Of a stretch of DNA of 64,000 nt, positions 45,341 through 57,860 are shown piece after piece. A model generated the notes under the pieces. That model was not told the DNA's origin, did not search any database, and saw only the letters and a program-made list of their open reading frames with translations. Positions within the stretch are counted from its first letter, which is position 1, and the number at the start of each line of letters is the position of its first letter. The stretch is from Daucus carota subsp. sativus (lineage: Eukaryota > Streptophyta > Magnoliopsida > Apiales > Apiaceae). The position numbers and the translations under genes were made by a program. The stretch covers positions 48,108,380 to 48,172,379 of the forward strand of contig NC_030383.2 of NCBI RefSeq assembly GCF_001625215.2, read 5' to 3'.

Positions 45341-48175
45341 ATGTCTAATCATCAGATGGTATTTATGATTTCACTTATTCTATTTGCCGGGTTCTCATCA
45401 GCTTCTGCAACTCCTCCTGCAAGTGAGTAAATAATTATATTTTCATGTCTATTCATTCTTTCTCCTGGCATTTGTGCATTATGTTTAACATTTTGACGAC
45501 TATGCTTCTCATATTTGTCCGCATTGTGCAGAACTTGTTAGTCAGGTTGTCTCCCATGTTGCTTCTGCTCTATTTAAATGGTTGTGGTCACTGAAAACAG
45601 ATGAGCCCATTGGTATGAATGTTTTTTTGAACAGCATTTCAAGAACTTCTATGTTATCTTTTGAACTACGTATAGTTCTTGTTGGTAAGATTGATGGTTT
45701 GCAATATTTCAGCTATTTCTAGTCGTTCTTTGGTCAAATTTGAAGGAGGATACACTGTGGAGACTTTGTTCGACGGAAGCAAGCATGGAATTGAACCTTA
45801 CAGCGTGGAGTTGTCTCCAACTGGAGATATTTTGGTTTTGGATTGTGAAAACAGTAACCTCTATAAAATTTCAACCCCATTGTCTCAATGTAAGCTTATT
45901 TCTCATCTGAAAATTTTATCTGCTTTGTTTTGTTATCTTGCTTATGCTTTACTGCAAAAAATTAGCCTGAGATGTGTTGTAATGTAAAGTACAGTGAGAC
46001 TGAGCTCTGATACCACGTTAAGTGACCAATTCTCCCAGAACGTTTCGGGAGGAGAGCTTACCAAGATTATATTATAATCTAACATTTTCTTTTCTCTTTC
46101 TGTGACTTTGGAAAAGAAGTCGGCCCTGATGGTTTAATGATCTTATATTAGTTTTCTTTACAAACACACCAAGTATCTGTGGTTTCTATTGAATTACTTG
46201 TGAAATTAGAAACATGTGGCTTCTTTTGTTATGAGGAATACTGCCCTTTTATGTTTTGTTAGATTCTGCTCAAGACCTTCTTTCTTAAAATACGATAGCC
46301 CACTATTTGCTTTAAGTGACCTGATTTTAAATACTTATTCGATCACTTTGCAAGTGTTCTCTTGTCGGATCATTTCATGTTGTTTCTGTTCTCATCTAGC
46401 AATGGGCCTGATCATCCTGTGCTTCATTAATCAAGTTAGATAATTTTAGAGCTTTTGGAGAATGCAACTCACTAGTTAGTTTGTACTTTGCAGGGTAATT
46501 TAGTTTGCATATTTTTTTTTTTGCTAAATTAGTTTGCATATTTACCAACACGTATATATGTATATGCATGTGTTCATTTGAATACATCAGATTTCATGAG
46601 TATATACCCATCACAGGATATATGGACTGGATAGATGCACATAATATTCGTAGTTCTCCCAGATTCTTTTTAAGTGAATTTTGAAATGCAGATAGCAGGC
46701 CTAAGCTTATTGCCGGCTCATCTGAAGGGTACCATGGTCATGTTGATGGGAAGCCAAGAGAAGCACGGATGCACCATCCGAAAGGGCATGCAGTGGATGA
46801 TCGAGGAAATATTTATCTAGCAGACACCATGAATATGGCAATTAGGAAAATCAGTCATGCAGGTGATGTCAATTCTAAGCATTCACTTGCTCCGTGATTA
46901 AATATACTCTCCAAAGATATATCTTCTTCACTGTACTGCATTTCCCTCCTGGTCTGCATGATTATGATTTATGACCAATGCTTCTGCAACATATTGTTGT
47001 TCTCTTTACAGGGGTTGTCACCATTGCAGGAGGGACACGGGATCAAGGGCTCGGTCATGTTGATGGTCCAAGTGAAGGTGCAAAATTTTCGGGTGATTTT
47101 GATGTGGTTTATGTTGGAAGCAGTTGCTCTCTTTTGGTTGTTGACCGTGGAAACCAGGCAATTCGAGAGATCCAACTCCATGATGAAGATTGTTCTCACC
47201 AACACGATGATGATCTTAATTTAGGTCAAACAATTTTTTCAGCAACTTTACTCAATAATCTTGCGGCAAAATTTTACCATATATGCTGACCACACTACTA
47301 ATATCTGGTACAATTTTTTTTGATACTTGTAGGCATCGCAGTACTTGCTGCAGCTTGTTTTTTCGGTTACATGCTGGCATTGCTACAACGTAGAATTGCA
47401 ACCATGTTTTCCTCCCACCGTGTAAGAAATCAATGTTTTCGCTTGAACAGATCCCTCTTCAGAATAAGTCTAACCTTGCATGTATTCCTATGACTCTAAA
47501 TTGCAAATTTACTCGTATCCATAGCAGGATCCCAGATATATGAAAGATATTCCTCCGGTAGCTTATCAAAAACCTCTCAAGTCAGCCAGATCCCCCTTGA
47601 TCTCAGCTGAAGCTGAACCGGGAAAACAAGAAGGCTTATTTGGCTCACTGACCAAGCCTTTCAGAGAAACATTGCCAGGATTCAGAGAGAAACAACACCA
47701 GCATCATTTGCAGCAACAGTATAACCAGCAGCCAAACAGAAATGAAAATGCTTGGCCACAAGAGAGCTTCACTATTCCAAACAAAGATGAGCCTCCTCCA
47801 TTAGAAACAAGCGATCCAAGATATAGCTATCCTGTCACAACTAATAAAATGGAGAAAAGTCGCCAGCTGAAGAAAAGCCGGACGGTCTATGAGGATTGGA
47901 ATGATGATTTTCACCGACAAGAACAGCCACAACAGATACAACATCATTATCAACAACAACAGTGCCAGCAGCAGCAGCAGCATCACTCAGCTAATCCTCA
48001 GACTTACTATGAGCAAAACCGCGAGACAAATGAGATAGTGTTTGGGGCAGTTCAAGAGCAAGATGGACGCCGTGAAGCTGTGGTGATCAAAGCCGTTGAT
48101 TATGGAAATCCTACTTACAGTAATCATAATGTTCGATCCAGATATAACTATATGGGATTCTCATATGGGTACTGA
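45341..48175 (+). CDS. NHL-repeat membrane protein
   Basis: Seven exons fit in phase: 45341-45422, 45532-45612, 45713-45889, 46692-46862, 47012-47224, 47333-47421 and 47528-48175, giving 486 residues. A signal peptide occupies about residues 1-24 (VFMISLILFAGFSSASA). NHL beta-propeller repeats follow, with typical motifs such as HPKGHAVDDRGNIYLADT, AIRKIS and LLVVDRGNQAIREI. One membrane span lies near residues 243-261 (IAVLAAACFFGYMLALL). The C-terminal tail of about 220 residues is disordered, with Gln/His-rich tracts around 47930-47990. This resembles plant NHL-domain proteins of unknown biochemical role (At1g70280 type, from memory). The layout suggests an extracellular or luminal propeller on a single-pass protein. 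The first two exons are short and less certain. Confidence 0.87.
46003..46075 (-). repeat. LTR-end fragment with PBS-like motif, in NHL intron 3
   Basis: On the minus strand it reads TCTGGGAGAATTGGTCACTT then ACGTGGTATCAGAGCTC. The same GGGAGAATT...GTATCAGAG arrangement occurs twice at 11881-12036. It looks like a remnant LTR end plus tRNA-Met primer site, with no element body. Confidence 0.4.
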
Positions 48176-48613
48176 TAAAATATACTTTCAGTCTGCTCTA
48201 CATTATAAAGAAAATTTTGTAGATGATCATTAAGTAACAGCAGAGTTAATTTACTGTCCTACTTAGATTAACTGTCATACTATTTGTACTTTATTTATCA
48301 CTAATGACCATGATCAACAGTTATACACAATCAAGAGAATTTCAGTGAGTTCTAGAATTACACAAAATTGACATAATTACATGCATACATGTATATGATC
48401 TAAAACTCAGAATTGCCAAACCTAGGACACAATATGTGAAGAGCTCTAAGTATTCCTCTCAAATCAATTAACCGACTATTTCTTGTGAGACGGATGGATG
48501 ATTGTTCAGAGATCATCGTCGAGGATATTTCATACTGAAGTAAGTATACAGATTGCACAAATTCCTCAAGCTCCTCAAATTGCATACTTAACAAAACTTA
48601 AAAAACAGAAGAC

Positions 48614-50620
48614 TCATAAGTTAAAAGAATCTGAAATGTCCATGGATCTCTCATCCTCCTCTTTAAGAGTATTGATCATGAGAGCAACCTGGTGGATGCT
48701 AGGCCTGGATTTAGGTGAATCATTAACACATTTTATAGCAATTTGCAGCAAATTCACCATCCGCTCTTCACTTGCGCATTCTTTAATCAAGATTCTATCA
48801 AATACTTCCACTGTCCATTCTTCTCTAACCACTGAAAGAACCCATTTAGCTAAGTTCATTCCATTGTTTTGTACAACTGCTTCCTTTCCTGTTAACATTT
48901 CCAGAAGAATCACACCGAATGCATATATATCAGATTTGAATGCTGCCTGATCATCAATTTCTTGTGTGGCCAGAACATTGTTTACATTAGGAATTATTGC
49001 AAGTTCTTGGTTGATCAGGCCATATTCAATAATACATGGCTCCATACTCTGATTCATTAAAATGTTCGAGGACTTCAGATTTCCGTGTCCAATTGGATCA
49101 TACTTAAGCTCTTCTTGCATGAATGCTAAGGCCTTTGCAATGTTTGCTGCTGCACCAATTCTGCTGCTCCAGTCAAATGCTTGCTTCATTTGATCCCCTG
49201 TAAACAAAAGTTTAACTTATTATTTGAAACTATTTTTTAAATTGTGGTGCTTACAGTATTTTCTCGCGAAGTTTGAGTGGAAATTACCATGAATGAGCGT
49301 GAAGAGACTTCCATTAGACTGGTACTCATATACTACAAGTTTTTCTTCTTTGGATGTGTAAAAGGCAACCGGAGACAATACATTTGGATGCCTAATTCGA
49401 TCTAGTCTCTTCATTCTCTGCTTGAATGCATCTGCTGACATTGCTGAATCCTTTATCCTTTTAACAGTCAAGTGCTTACCTAGAGATTCACACATCACCT
49501 TATACACACTGCCATGCTTCCCTCTACCAAGCAGCTCAGCCGGTGCCTTCAGCAATTCCTCAAATTTTAACCCATTTACGTCTGGACTAGTAGAAACTAC
49601 TGCACCTGGCGAACCCTTACCTGCACTTTCAGCGGATGCAACCAAGATATTTGATTTGATCAACACACTCTCACATTCATCTGATACTATTTTAAGTTTG
49701 ATGTTACTGTCATCAATATCTGCCACCTTCTTTTGCCCCAACTCAATCATTGTATCATATTCTTTTTCCTTTCCTTTTCTGCAGAACTTGTACACAACGA
49801 GAATGATCACAATCAAACCTACAAGAAAATAGCCTACAAACATGAGGATCTCTTCAGTGGAGAGACCCTTCTTTGATTTCTTCTTCTCTTTTGGCTCTTC
49901 GGATACTAGCTCTTCTAACTTTGAAACTACTCGTGCTGATGGGCATGTATTTGGCAAAGGGTTACCACACAACTTTGAGTTATATATGTAGCTGGTGGCA
50001 GGAAATTGAGAACCTCCATCAGGAATAGGTCCACTGAAATCATTCATGGATACATTAAATTTCACCAATTTGGTAAAATTAAAAGGTGGCAAAGGCCCTG
50101 AAAGATGATTGCCTTGAACCAGAAATTCCACCAAACCAGTGATCCTAGCCAAATCTGGTAAAGAACCATAAAATAGATTGTCTGAGATCTCAAACACCTT
50201 TAGATGCCTTAATCTGGAAAATGACCCAGGAAGGCTTCCAGAGAATCTGTTCCCGCGTAAACTCAACTTCTTGATAAACTTGCACTTTGAAATGTGATCA
50301 AGATTCTCACCCTCAAGATGGTTGTCACTGAGACTAATGACTGTAAGAGATTCAGCCAGAGACTGCACATTGCAGATAATGCTCGGATCAAAAGTTCCAG
50401 AAAGATTCATGCTATCAAGCAACAGTCTATCCACTTTCGAAGTCTTGGCATCACATATAACACCTTCCCACATGCAAAAATCTGAAGTTGGTACTTCATT
50501 GCTTGACCCAAGTTTCACAAAAAAATTGAGCAATGCGGTTTGCACAACTTCCTCAGACTTTGACAGACTCGAAAGGAAAATGAACGATACGAAGATGAGC
50601 AGGATATGATTTGGATTCAT
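48614..50620 (-). CDS. LRR receptor-like pseudokinase
   Basis: Two exons on the minus strand (49288-50620 and 48614-49197) encode 638 residues from ATG MNPNHILL; an in-frame upstream ATG at 50638 would add six. A signal peptide is followed by an N-terminal cap with CMWEGVICD and about five leucine-rich repeats (for example LSLRGNRFSGSLPGSFSRL). A membrane span (FVGYFLVGLIVIILVVYKFC) and a kinase-like domain follow. The Gly loop GRGKHGSVYK and the Lys in LTVKRIK are present, but the catalytic HRD is HGN (IGHGNLKSSN) and the DFG is EYG (CIIEYGL). These changes predict an inactive kinase that signals by binding partners. The architecture matches subfamily III LRR-RLKs, often inactive (At2g26730-like). 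It converges on the NHL gene. Confidence 0.9.
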
Positions 50621-50640
50621 TTTACACAAATACAGCAAGG

Positions 50641-51534
50641 AGAACTAGTTGGGAGCTCCAGAGTATGAATGTGTTAAGTTTGATGAAAAGAACAATGAGT
50701 TCTGTTAGATTTGGAGTTTAAATTATTGCATTTTGGCGGATTTCACAATAGATGGTTTGTATTATTGTATAATATAGTTTAAGTAACTGTTTCAATGACA
50801 AGGAATGATGATTTGTAATAATCTAGAACTGGAATTATGTGGAATTCATTGGCCGTGCAGGTTAACAGTTAGGACTAGATTGTCACTGACTCTTTCTTAG
50901 GCATATTCTTCATAAACCGTAGACTGCATCAAAGCCATTTTACTTTCAGTTGGAGAATTTTTTGTCTTGAATCTACCTTTTTTCATACAAATTAAAGTAG
51001 ATTTTAATTAGTCATGTAGATTCTCCTCGGCTCACAGACTCGATCCCCGCCTTATTCGACCCGGATTTAATTTCCATCGTATTCAATTCGAAATCGGAGA
51101 CTTTCCGCATGAGATGAAAATCGGAATTCTTTTTTTACGATCCATTCATGGTAACATATTAGTGCCTCACCAGGCTAAATTTTAAAATGTGACTTAGTGC
51201 CTCATCCGGCTAAGTTTAAAACATGGATACTTAGATGTCGTTTGGTTAACAGGTAATAATTCAAACTCATACGTTAAACCCGTGGGTATGAGATAGAAGT
51301 GTATAATCATTTTAATTTTTTTTATCTATATTTAATAGTCATTACATCAAACTTGCTTTTAATTTTAAGTCAGTTTTGGCTTAATTCTAATTTCAAACAT
51401 ACTCATAGTTTATTACATTTTCCAATTCAAAATCTAAAATAACTTAAAACCTGAATTAAAAGCCAACTTCTAATCACAAAATTTTCAAATCCATACTATG
51501 ATACAATTAGAACAAAAATTAGTTTAACATATAA
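50641..51534. other. LRR pseudokinase promoter region, no other gene
   Basis: AT-rich upstream region. Around 51235-51480 there is sequence like the hAT-type MITE family (TCGTTTGGTTAACAGG, TTTTAAGTCAGTTTTGGCTT), worn and without readable ends. Confidence 0.5.
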
Positions 51535-51897
51535 GAGCAACTCCAGAAACTTCCCTATTTGGAGTCTTAAACCAAAATATGAGGAATATGGAAAAATAAT
51601 CCACTCCAACAGTGTCTTAGTGATTCCTTAAATCACTAAGATCCACTAGCCATGCCTTATTTTTAGGTAACCTCTCTCCTCTCCTAAATCTTATTTTATA
51701 ATAAATTTTGAATACAAACATGTCCTCTCTCTTCACCTATTGCAATAATGGTAACTTTTAATAATAAAATAGTAAATAAGGAATGAATATAAGGAATATT
51801 GTTGGAGGTGAGAATAGCTATTATTATCTTAAGTCACTAGGATCCAATATTTTATATTATATTTGACGAATGGGCTTAGATACTGCTGGAGATGCTC
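51535..51897. mobile_element. Tourist/Harbinger-like MITE, family C copy 2
   Basis: Termini GAGCAACTCCAGAAACTTCC and inverted CTGCTGGAGATGCTC, with TAA duplications (51532-51534, 51898-51900). Shares most of its interior with 34648-34952 and has an extra ~50-bp segment near the right end. Confidence 0.85.
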
Positions 51898-51933
51898 TAA
51901 GATTATTCTGTCCTGGACAAGTTCTAAACTTTT

Positions 51934-53173
51934 TTTTTTTTTTTTTTGAAAATGAGAATAAATCTCAACGAGAATCGGCAATTCACCGTGATAATTCTTT
52001 CATTCAAGAAAGCTTATTATCTAACCGTCGGACATGCAAGATGACCGGGGAAATTTAGACAATAAAACTTTAATGTCCGAAAAGAAAACCGGCCTTCTTC
52101 CAAGAATCCTGAAAATAAAACAAGAGAAACAAAAGAATATAAGTCGATATATTTAACAGATTACATCAAAATATTCCCACAATCATGATAACTCATGATT
52201 GAGACAATTAAGCTCTTAATTAAGGCATAATAATAAAATATTAATATCCTTAATTAAGACACAATTAACGCCCTCAAATAAGGCTCAATTAACGCCCTAA
52301 ATAAATATGCACAATTTACGCCCTCAATAATTAAGGCACAATTTACGCCCTCAATAAAGAGGCATAATTAACGAGGCACAATTACCGCCTTCAATTAAGG
52401 CACAATTAGCGCACTTTCCTTTCTGAAACCGGATCCCGTCCTGAAACCGCTGTCACCGCCACCATCCGCCACCACCGCTGTGCTATCGATCAAGTTGTCT
52501 CATCGTATGCGAAGCGAAGCGTATCACATGTAACACGAAAAATCGTCAAAAACACCAAAAACCAAACAAAACACATGGATTAAACAAACAAACAAATACA
52601 CACAAACGAAGAAACAAGATTAAAATCAACACCTTTCGCAATTCCACTCAAAATCATGAGAAAAAGAAAGAATATTGTAAATAATTGTAATAGAAGGGCA
52701 TACCATATCATATTGTTCACGTAAGAAATATCAAAAATCAAGAAGAGACATACCCATGAACTGATTAGAAGAAGCTGTTAAGGTTGTATTTTATTCCACT
52801 TATTCCTTTGATTCCACTGAATCAAGTTTTTTCTGCAAATAGTGTTTGTTAGTTATATATAAACTCTCTTTATTGTTTGAGGAAGCATACAACTGCAGGC
52901 TTATTTTGCATCTGCCTACTCAAGTTTTCATATAAAACTCAAACTGGAATATCAAAGTTCGATTTTAATAAAATCTTGAACAGACTTTTCGAATTTCACC
53001 GGCTGTCCCAGTTTTCACCGCAATATTAGTCATTTTAATGATAGATCTTCCGAACTCCACGTTTAAAGCTAATCCAGCCAAACCTCATACCCATAAATCT
53101 CTCTGCAATATTTCTTGTTGTACTGTCCTGCTACAAGCTCTGATCTGATTCCATAATTCCCCGTCCATCTCGC
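51934..53173 (-). mobile_element. Poly(A)-tailed retroposon with 17-bp target duplication
   Basis: The direct repeat ACAAGTTCTAAACTTTT lies on both sides (51917-51933 and 53174-53190). Just inside the left copy is a long T run, i.e. a poly(A) tail on the minus strand. This is the signature of target-primed reverse transcription by LINE machinery. The tail-proximal part (minus strand) reads CTCGTTGAGATTTATTCTCA. No reverse transcriptase frame is present, so it is a 5'-truncated LINE tail, a SINE-like element or a retrocopy of an unknown transcript. It contains an internal GGCACAATTAACGCCC-type repeat array. Confidence 0.75.
52220..52420. repeat. Degenerate ACGCCCTCAAT-type minisatellite
   Basis: About eight irregular units of roughly 20-30 bp share the core GGCACAATTAACGCCCTCAA with variants (AATTTACGCCC, AATTACCGCC, AATTAGCGC). 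It lies inside the retroposon. Confidence 0.7.
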
Positions 53174-53190
53174 ACAAGTTCTAAACTTTT

Positions 53191-54568
53191 AAATATAAAG
53201 AAATGGAATGAAGAACAACTTCGTTGCAAATTAGTATTCGTATTCAATCTCATTCCAAACACATAAATCGTTCAGATCAAACGGAGAATTGTGGATTAGA
53301 ATTACATCCTTTTCATCAAAACTATTTAAACATAATGTGATGACTGACTGATGGTAAATAATTAATAAATTATCTCTTTGTCTTAAGCATCCTCCATCCC
53401 GCTACTGGTTTTCATAAACCTAGCAAGCTAATATAATTATAATAATAATAACTGATTTTTGTGCCGAATTCAAGCAACGTCTGCTAAAACTTTCGACATG
53501 CAAACAAATGATGAAATAAATGGACAGGACCGTTTCCACATTTTTTCACTTGTTTACGGCAGCAGTCCCTGTTATAATTCCTTGGCCTACTTGTATCCCA
53601 CCTTCCAGTTGGGTGTGGCGCATGGGGTTTAAATAGCTGGGGTCGCGTAAATTTTGTTCCAAATTCAACCAACTTTCAACATGTCACTCTTTTGAATATC
53701 TTTTATAATAAATTGAAATAGTAACAAGTACCTTATAATTTCACTAAATTTTGTAGTATATTCTATATGATTAGGATTTTGTATTATTTTAGTAAAAATA
53801 TAACAAAATATCATATTTTTTATATATTTGTATAAGAGTATCATTTTTCAAAACTATGGCAAAAATATCATCATATTACCTCTCACCTCTCAAAACTCTG
53901 ACAAAAATATCGTCACATTATCCTTTTGAAAATAGATAGCGAGAATAGTGAATGTTGGTGTTGAATTGATTGTAGTATATGTGTAGACAGGATCGTTCTA
54001 TATTATATGAGAGCCTAGGACGAAAATAAATTTTTGGACCTCCCAAGAGAAAATTTCTTATAATATATTTATGATACCACGAATTCAGATTTAACTATAC
54101 ATGTTAAGATATAAATTATAATGAAATCAAGATAAAAAAAACCTACCTAATAGCCTTTCAATTTTTGAATTTTTGACTCTTGAGAAGTGGATTAGCCGAA
54201 CATGTAAAGCCTAATTTTGTGAATTTGAAAAGCAGCAACAACATTTACTCAGCAACTGCTACTATAGAATTTAAGGTCCAGAATATAACAGTAAAGCATT
54301 CTTTGCAAATTAGAAACTTTTTCTTTTATTTCAAATGTTGTACTCCCTACTATATGTTGTACTTTGTTCACCTACTAAAATGATAAGCGCAAATAATAAA
54401 AGCAAATCTCATTTCTTCGAAGTAAACCTATGAAGCAGCACAGATTACAGAGTAATTAAGCATGTGTGGCGTCATGTGCCAAAACCTAAAGGTCCTTTTT
54501 TAAATTTCTAATCTTACAGGCAACTAAACATAAAATCCATGCACATGGAGTAAAACAATTTTATCCTT
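53191..54568. other. Intergenic DNA, no supported gene
   Basis: AT-rich spacer. A 62-codon minus-strand frame (53484-53672) and a 67-codon plus frame (54180-54383) have no recognisable domain. The end should include the UBC 3'UTR. Confidence 0.5.
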
Positions 54569-57500
54569 TTATGGGTCTGCATGACCGGCAACATCATCAC
54601 TAGAGGCACTTCGTCCATCACTAATATCATCATCACTTGCTTCTTCGTCGCTTTCTTCTGCTGGCTTGCTGGTGATATTCTCCTTCTTAGCATAACGCTC
54701 ACAGTATTCTGGCAATAAGAGGACAAGTATGTCAGATTATCAATACCAACAACCTGCTGACAGCCCTTTATCAGAAAGATGATACTAAACTGACTATTAT
54801 GCTAGGCGCTAGCCATTGCATTTTAACTACTTCTGGCCATTAATAACACAATAAGAATGTAACATTTTTAACAAAGACAATGGCTATGAAATTAGCAGTA
54901 GTGATTCCTAAGATCTTTAGTCACAGACTCGAAGCCATTTGACAAACAAACAAAAACAGCCTTACAGAGTTATTACCATCATCTGTAAGCAGAGAAGTGT
55001 TTTATAGTGATCAAAGCGAAACTAAGGAAAACACAGATGGAAAAGTTCACCTTTCACTTTTTCGTCATATTGCTTTCTGTCCTTCATCATCAAGGATGCT
55101 GCATCGCCATTTAAGGGGTCTGAAGGATTTGGGTAAAGCAAAAGTTGAGGGAGGAAAACTTCAAATACATTTATAAGATCTGCAATGGTACAGAACAATG
55201 GTTCATACATCAGAATAATGGTCATTGACAAGTGACAACAAATACACATAATTTACGATACAAGTTCCCTGCCAACGTATAAAATATACTTGCATGTACT
55301 TGATGTAATCTTTGGAAAAACAGAATACAATCATCTTTGTCTTAGGCTATATAAAAAGAGATAAGATTCAGTTTAAAAGGGAAGAAATGTTTGACTGCAC
55401 ATTTTTTACCCTATTCTCTTTTATCTATTGATCACCTTCACTAGATTATCTATTAATTCACAAAATGAAGGACAGTATCATATTAATAAATGTGTCATAA
55501 TTAACTTCACATCTGCAACATATTGCCTATACAGCTTTCTTGAAACCAAAAGCAAGCTAAGACCATAATATTTTTAATCTGTCAGGAACATCATGTCATA
55601 TTTTAAATTTTAACTAACAAATGGATCACAACAAAGAGAAGGCTTTTCATCAAACAATATAACTTGAAGAATTAGCCCACTGTTTTCTCGAATGGGTATT
55701 TATGATGCTTACTTTCTTTTGTATTCTAAAGGGGATATCCTATTCAGTAGTAGTAACTTAAACCAAATTTGCTATATATCTTTTAAACACAACAGCAAGT
55801 TGGGTAAACAAAAAACAGAATATAACATCATATTACATTGTGTAGTTTAGTATTACCAAACATTGGACTCCATGATTGGTTGATGACATCTAAGCATACA
55901 GAACCCGACCTGTAATAAAAAAATCCAGTAAAATAATCAAATTTTATTAGCAATAGAACCAAAGTTTATAACCAACAGTATTGGGTTCAGAAAGTGGTTC
56001 ATAGCATGTTATTTCAAGTAGATCCCGACTCACATTTCATCAACATTAGGGTGGTATATTTTATTGAGAAACCCTATAGAAGGAGACTTATATGGATAAG
56101 CATCTGGAAGCTCCACGCGAACTTTCCACACACCACCTTCATATAGACCTGTGCCGATAAATTAATAAAAGTTTATAACTTCATACTTCATATAAACATA
56201 TTTCAAACCAAAAACTATGAAACAAGTGGGCATAAATGTTTTAACTTTAACTTTTACCACTGGAGATGAACCAGAACGATGTATAAAGTGAGATAATCTG
56301 ATCTATGAGGCAGAGTGTAGCCAAAAAACCAGATTGAATTTTATAACATGATCAGTATTAGCTTTCATTCTTCCATATGGCTTTTTAATTATACAACATG
56401 GTTATTCTTAGTTTTTTTTTCCATAAGGTTGTTTTAAGGAAATAAGAGTAGTGCGACGTGCATCCAACACTACAAATAGGCTGTGTGATCTTGAAAACTG
56501 TCGAATCACCAGCACTACTGTATTAAATGGCACGAATGACTCCAACCAGACAGACTTGTACGAATCAAATTCTCTAAGACAATCACCCAGAATAAAATAA
56601 CTAAATCGCAGTATACGTACTTCTAAGTTCTAGCAGAATAATAATAGCAAATTCTAACTGGTTGCAGTTGCAATGCCTGGACACTGACCATGCCAGCTCT
56701 AAAAATACAGTAATAAATCAGAAGTAATTATGTTTTCATACAACTAAGGAGACGTATGTCTATAAGCATCCAAAACAAAATTCTGTTGAATTGGGTAAAT
56801 CTTTAGGCTATAATCATACAGGTTATCCACAAAAGATGATCAAATTCAGCCAATTTAGGGTTCATTGAAGTGCGCTAGAGGAATAAAGACATTATCAAAA
56901 AAGATACTATTTGCATTAAAAGAAGTTGTCAGAATACCATTGCTAATATAAACGCTTGTTAAGCAGATTTCATCAAACTACGAGCTTGAATTTTATTCTA
57001 ACAGCATAATTTGTTCAGACAATTTTGGGTCTTTTCAGAAAGAATTTCATCCTAATCCCAATAAAACATGCAGGAATATATGACTGAGAAACATGTTTGT
57101 GTTTCTTAAACAAAGATTGTGGGAATACTGTCATGGAAAAACATAACAATATAAATCCAGTGATCCACTACTCAGTAAGTCGATGCTATAAATAACAGGT
57201 GAAAGGTATAGACCTCCAAAACATATTAATATAGCCCCTTTAATATCAAACTATAACTGTTCAAAAAGTACAGATCAAACTAAATTATCTCGTGCATCCT
57301 GCAAATATGCATAATTCACATCCACAAAATCAACAAATATATCAGAAAGCATATAATTCAGTAACATAGTACATAACTGTAAGGATAGCGCAGGATGACT
57401 AATCTTCATTAGGGGAGTTGTTAATGCTGTTGATAACATGTCACATATTTAATATGAGCTTAAAATGAAAATAAGGATAGCGCATTACTTTCTTTTGGAC

Positions 57501-57827
57501 CATGGAATTCCACATTAAATTCATTAAGTCCATCATTTATCGGCTCCACAGCATAATCACTCATCATCCTACATCACAACTTTAACAGGTCAGTACGCCA
57601 GTAGGGCTATCAGCACAATATCAAGACATCTTAAGTATATGTGGGCGATCAAGTGTAAGAGATTGACCAAAAACTACAGCATATACAAATCTGCCATATT
57701 GAATTTTATTATAGTAGACAAAATTGCAAACTATAAATGGCATGGCTAATGCAATCCCAAAGAATATCACATAAGACGCTTACAGTTTCATGACATCCAT
57801 ATCTCTCCTCTTGCTTGGAGAAGACAT
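54569..57827 (-). CDS. Ubiquitin-conjugating enzyme E2 (UBC4/5/6-like)
   Basis: Six coding exons fit in phase on the minus strand: 57784-57827, 57489-57568, 56034-56148, 55857-55909, 55051-55179 and 54569-54708, giving 186 residues. The protein starts [15 protein letters not shown] and has the UBC fold with [32 protein letters not shown] and the active-site Cys85 (SVCLDV), which takes ubiquitin from E1 as a thioester. The C-terminus is an acidic Ser/Asp-rich tail ([14 protein letters not shown]). Start, length and tail match the plant E2 group of Arabidopsis UBC4/5/6, homologous to yeast Ubc8/human UBE2H. The first coding exon begins at about 57860 in the 5'UTR, downstream of a ~1.1-kb leader intron. 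It looks intact. Confidence 0.95.
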
Positions 57828-57860
57828 TTTCCAGAATCGTAAATGTTATCAATAACAACC

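Noticed and set aside
53484-53672. 62-codon minus-strand frame with Pro/Arg-rich product
   Set aside because: No recognisable family and no supporting exon structure.
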